IMG/VR virus record: IMGVR_UViG_3300009088_000005
Coordinates: 1-30,775 of that record
Length of the DNA stretch: 30,775 bases
Source: a virus
Strand: one strand, 5' to 3'
The notes beneath the pieces were generated by a model. The model was given only the letters and a program-made list of their open reading frames with translations, did no database searches and had not been told where the DNA came from. Positions 30,056 through 30,775 of the stretch are shown here, piece by piece. A program made the position numbers and the translations under genes. Each line of letters starts with the position of its first letter. Position 1 is the stretch's first letter.

Positions 30056-30516
30056 CTATTCAAGAGATCATCCGCGATCGTTCGCTCCCGGAGCCCAACA
30101 CTGGCTGTTGGCTCTGGACGGCTGGTCTCGACAATCACGGCTATGGCCAACTCACGCATCGCCACGGTCACAACGGCAAAGCGTATCGAGTGTCCTACGA
30201 AGCCTTCGTAGGATCGATTCCGAAAGGGCTCACTCTCGATCATCGGTGCCGCACGAGATGTTGTGTCAACCCGGATCATCTCGAACCAGTGACGTTGGCT
30301 GAGAATAAGCGTCGAGGAATGAGTTTCGCTGCTATTCACGCGCGGAAGATCGTTTGCCCTCAAGGGCATTCTCTGTCGCCGGAGAGTGGCAATGTACGAA
30401 TATACAGGACATCGCGCGTGTGTAAGACATGCCATCGCCTTCACGAAGCCGCGCGTCAGCAGCGAAGGCGTGCTGGCTTTCTGCCATTGAAACCAGGATT
30501 TCAAAAAACGCGATGA
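30052..30516 (+). CDS. HNH endonuclease
   Basis: This 154-residue protein (from GTG 30052) has the HNH_3 pattern: GCWLWTAGLDNHGYGQL, RVSYEAFVGSIPKGLTLDHR (Asp63-His64), then CCVNPDHLEPVTLAENKRRG (Asn73, His76, Asn85). The C-terminal part has a CPQGH...CKTC zinc-site pattern (Cys102, His106, Cys124, Cys127). HNH enzymes cut DNA using a metal ion and often spread as free-standing homing endonucleases in phages. I chose GTG 30052 because it overlaps the upstream stop (GTGA) and has AAAGG about 9 bases before; the ATG at 30034 is the alternative. It lies in the tail-tip operon, a typical location for homing genes. Confidence 0.85.
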   Translation: MTIQEIIRDRSLPEPNTGCWLWTAGLDNHGYGQLTHRHGHNGKAYRVSYEAFVGSIPKGLTLDHRCRTRCCVNPDHLEPVTLAENKRRGMSFAAIHARKIVCPQGHSLSPESGNVRIYRTSRVCKTCHRLHEAARQQRRRAGFLPLKPGFQKTR

Positions 30517-30775
30517 GATATCCGGATGTTCTCCTTAGTTGGCCAGACGATCGAGCCTTCGGTCGAACGCCGGCACAATTCTTAGCAACGTGCCACGAGC
30601 TGATTGCGGATGGTTTCTACCCGTGCCCGATGCTCTGTTCGAAGGACTTCGATCCGGCGGATGTGCCTGCGATCCTCGCTGCGCTTGAACCCGTCTTGCC
30701 ACTCCTCATTGGCGTCGTGCCACGGGTATGTATCGGCTGGGAGCTGTCCCTCTGGCTCAGCCCGACGCAGGTCCA
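30513..30775 (+). CDS. Start of a tail-tip gene, truncated at the window edge
   Basis: An ATGA overlap (30513-30516) starts a frame open to the end of the window, 87 complete codons. The protein begins MRYPDVLLSWPDDRAFGR, with CHELIADGFYPCPMLCSKDF and VVPRVCIGWELSLWLSPTQV. The helical and strand series, with alternating W and C, resembles an N-terminal part of a TIM-barrel-like, possibly glycoside hydrolase-like, tail protein, as seen in some phage tip genes. The C-terminal part is not in the window, so neither catalytic residues nor full length can be checked. The call is tentative. Confidence 0.5.
   Translation, partial: MRYPDVLLSWPDDRAFGRTPAQFLATCHELIADGFYPCPMLCSKDFDPADVPAILAALEPVLPLLIGVVPRVCIGWELSLWLSPTQV

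Noticed and set aside
1-30775. tRNA genes, CRISPR arrays, attachment sites, insertion sequences
   Set aside because: Reading both strands gave no cloverleaf, regular spacer array, integrase or transposase signature.

Overview
The window is a contiguous piece of a tailed double-stranded DNA phage genome (Caudoviricetes, most likely a long-tailed siphovirus), probably from an uncultured phage. It covers the virion module from the 3' end of the large terminase gene to the tail-tip and receptor-binding region. Apart from one antisense gene, every credible gene is on the + strand. Genes are tightly packed, with many ATGA/GTGA stop-start overlaps and good Shine-Dalgarno (SD) sequences. I see no tRNA, rRNA, CRISPR, insertion sequence, integrase, lysis cassette or replication gene. 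Nothing in the sequence identifies the host.

Layout. 1-2004: terminase C-terminus, four small genes (three with Cys/His zinc-site patterns) and a beta-rich probable virion protein. 2063-5384: portal (DUF1073 type) and three small virion-type proteins. 5390-7066: a protein built from nineteen in-register 22-residue repeats. 7067-8740: a MuF-like minor head protein interrupted by an intein. 8783-10114: a DNA methyltransferase and two small membrane proteins. 10116-13598: capsid protease/scaffold fusion with two internal in-frame start sites, probable decoration protein, and major capsid protein. 13680-16207: a small beta protein, a glycine-rich fibre-like protein with a signal peptide, and small accessory genes. 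16208-20177: head-tail connector, closure, tail completion, terminator and tube genes, interrupted by a GT4-type glycosyltransferase. 20186-26209: two tail-assembly chaperone frames joined by a slippery A7 run, then a 1777-residue tape measure protein. 26211-30775: distal tail protein, two LamG-like proteins, other tail-tip proteins, an HNH endonuclease and the start of a further gene.

The most remarkable locus is the MuF gene. Its intein (7877-8695) sits exactly inside the conserved HPN/CRC motif. The opposite strand of the same DNA (8635 to 7931) encodes a 234-residue protein that looks, over its whole length, like a phage homing endonuclease: an N-terminal helix-turn-helix, a Vsr/PD-(D/E)XK-like core and a characteristic C-terminal tail. 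Both strands appear to be meaningfully coding in a codon-on-codon register. The splicing element and its candidate mobility nuclease therefore seem to be written on opposite strands of the same roughly 700 bp. I know of no description of such an arrangement.

How the genes work together: terminase and portal package DNA into a shell of the 12552 capsid protein, assembled with the 10116 scaffold/protease and probably coated by the 12098 protein. MuF and the 16208-17412 proteins complete the neck. The 18662-19954 proteins form tail completion, terminator and tube. The chaperones load the tape measure, and the 26211-30055 proteins form the tail tip and host-recognition parts. The methyltransferase, glycosyltransferase, HNH nuclease, intein and antisense nuclease are accessory insertions in this assembly line.
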